17,995 nucleotides of DNA, from positions 1 to 17,995 of the forward strand of contig JAGBYN010000116.1 in the NCBI GenBank assembly GCA_017628775.1, given 5' to 3'. The translations under genes were made by a program, and so were the position numbers. The stretch comes from Bacteroidaceae bacterium (GTDB lineage Bacteria > Bacteroidota > Bacteroidia > Bacteroidales > Bacteroidaceae). The notes under the pieces are model-generated. The model had not been told where the DNA came from. It was given only the letters and a program-made list of their open reading frames with translations, and did no database searches. Positions 17,806 through 17,995 of this stretch are shown piece after piece (positions within the stretch are counted from its first letter, which is position 1; each line of letters begins with the position of its first letter).

Positions 17806-17995
17806 ATGGGCCTGTCGGGTGGGAGAGGGGAGCGTCCTTTCATGGTCGTTAGTACCTTTAAAGTTATTCAGATCATTCAGGTTGCACGTTTCAAATGGGC
17901 GTGCAACCTTTTTTGAAACCCATCTCTCACCCCTCACCCCTCCTCTCTAAACTCTCTATAATGCGATTAGTGCGAGGGATGACGACGGGCCGACA
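17806..17995. other. Non-coding tail after dnaB with purine- and pyrimidine-rich tracts
   Basis: 190 nt to the window edge with no convincing gene. Apart from the terminator it holds a purine-rich tract GGGTGGGAGAGGGGAG (17817-17832) and a pyrimidine-rich tract from about 17919 to 17950 built on repeated CACCCCT. The two are partly complementary. I see no promoter for a following gene. Confidence 0.6.
17879..17914 (+). terminator. Intrinsic terminator after dnaB
   Basis: AGGTTGCACG (17879-17888) and CGTGCAACCT (17900-17909) form a perfect 10-bp stem with an 11-nt loop, followed by a run of six T starting with the last base of the stem (17909-17914). It lies 74 nt after the dnaB stop. The stem shares AGGTTGCA with the terminator after the OstA gene. 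Confidence 0.85.

Overview
This is a stretch of ordinary chromosome from a member of the Bacteroidota, most likely order Bacteroidales (Prevotella/Bacteroides-like). The assignment rests on four things. The proteins include a Bacteroidota-type TamB, a long OstA-like LPS-transport protein and paired PpiC/SurA chaperones downstream of guaB. The promoter-like elements match the Bacteroidota form (TTTG, then TAnnTTTG). No gene start depends on a Shine-Dalgarno sequence. One lipoprotein has an acidic stretch after its lipid cysteine, as surface lipoproteins of this phylum do. The species cannot be named from this window. I see no mobile element, CRISPR array, phage gene, defence gene, tRNA or rRNA.

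Left arm (1-8342, all minus strand, read right to left): two tandem paralogous GT-A glycosyltransferases, a third family-2 glycosyltransferase that overlaps the second by 23 nt, a 1476-aa TamB-like envelope protein, dTDP-4-dehydrorhamnose 3,5-epimerase (rfbC), and the N-terminal 242 codons of the translation GTPase lepA, which runs off the left edge. Gaps are 3, -23, 42, 10 and 42 nt, so this looks like one transcription unit. A good Bacteroidota promoter lies just upstream (8381-8411).

Centre (8343-8545): a 203-nt AT-rich divergent regulatory region. It holds the minus-strand promoter, two tandem near-palindromes with a 15-nt period, two possible -7 boxes for guaB, and three copies of an 8-bp repeat ending at the guaB start codon.

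Right arm (8546-17995, all plus strand): guaB (IMP dehydrogenase), a strong 21-bp hairpin, a single-domain parvulin chaperone, a two-domain SurA-like chaperone, an OstA/LptA-like protein, a large terminator followed by a new promoter, a beta-helix lipoprotein with a choice-of-anchor-like C-terminus, dnaB (replicative helicase) and its terminator. The last 190 nt are non-coding.

Together the window is an envelope-biogenesis neighbourhood (sugar transfer, TamB, periplasmic chaperones, LPS transport, surface lipoprotein) mixed with housekeeping genes (lepA, guaB, dnaB). I did not find a clearly new biological system. The points most worth a second look are the missing ATG start of tamB, which lies in the same frame as the stop of the upstream glycosyltransferase, the operator-like repeats upstream of guaB, the long hairpin between guaB and the chaperone genes, and the tandem glycosyltransferase pair.
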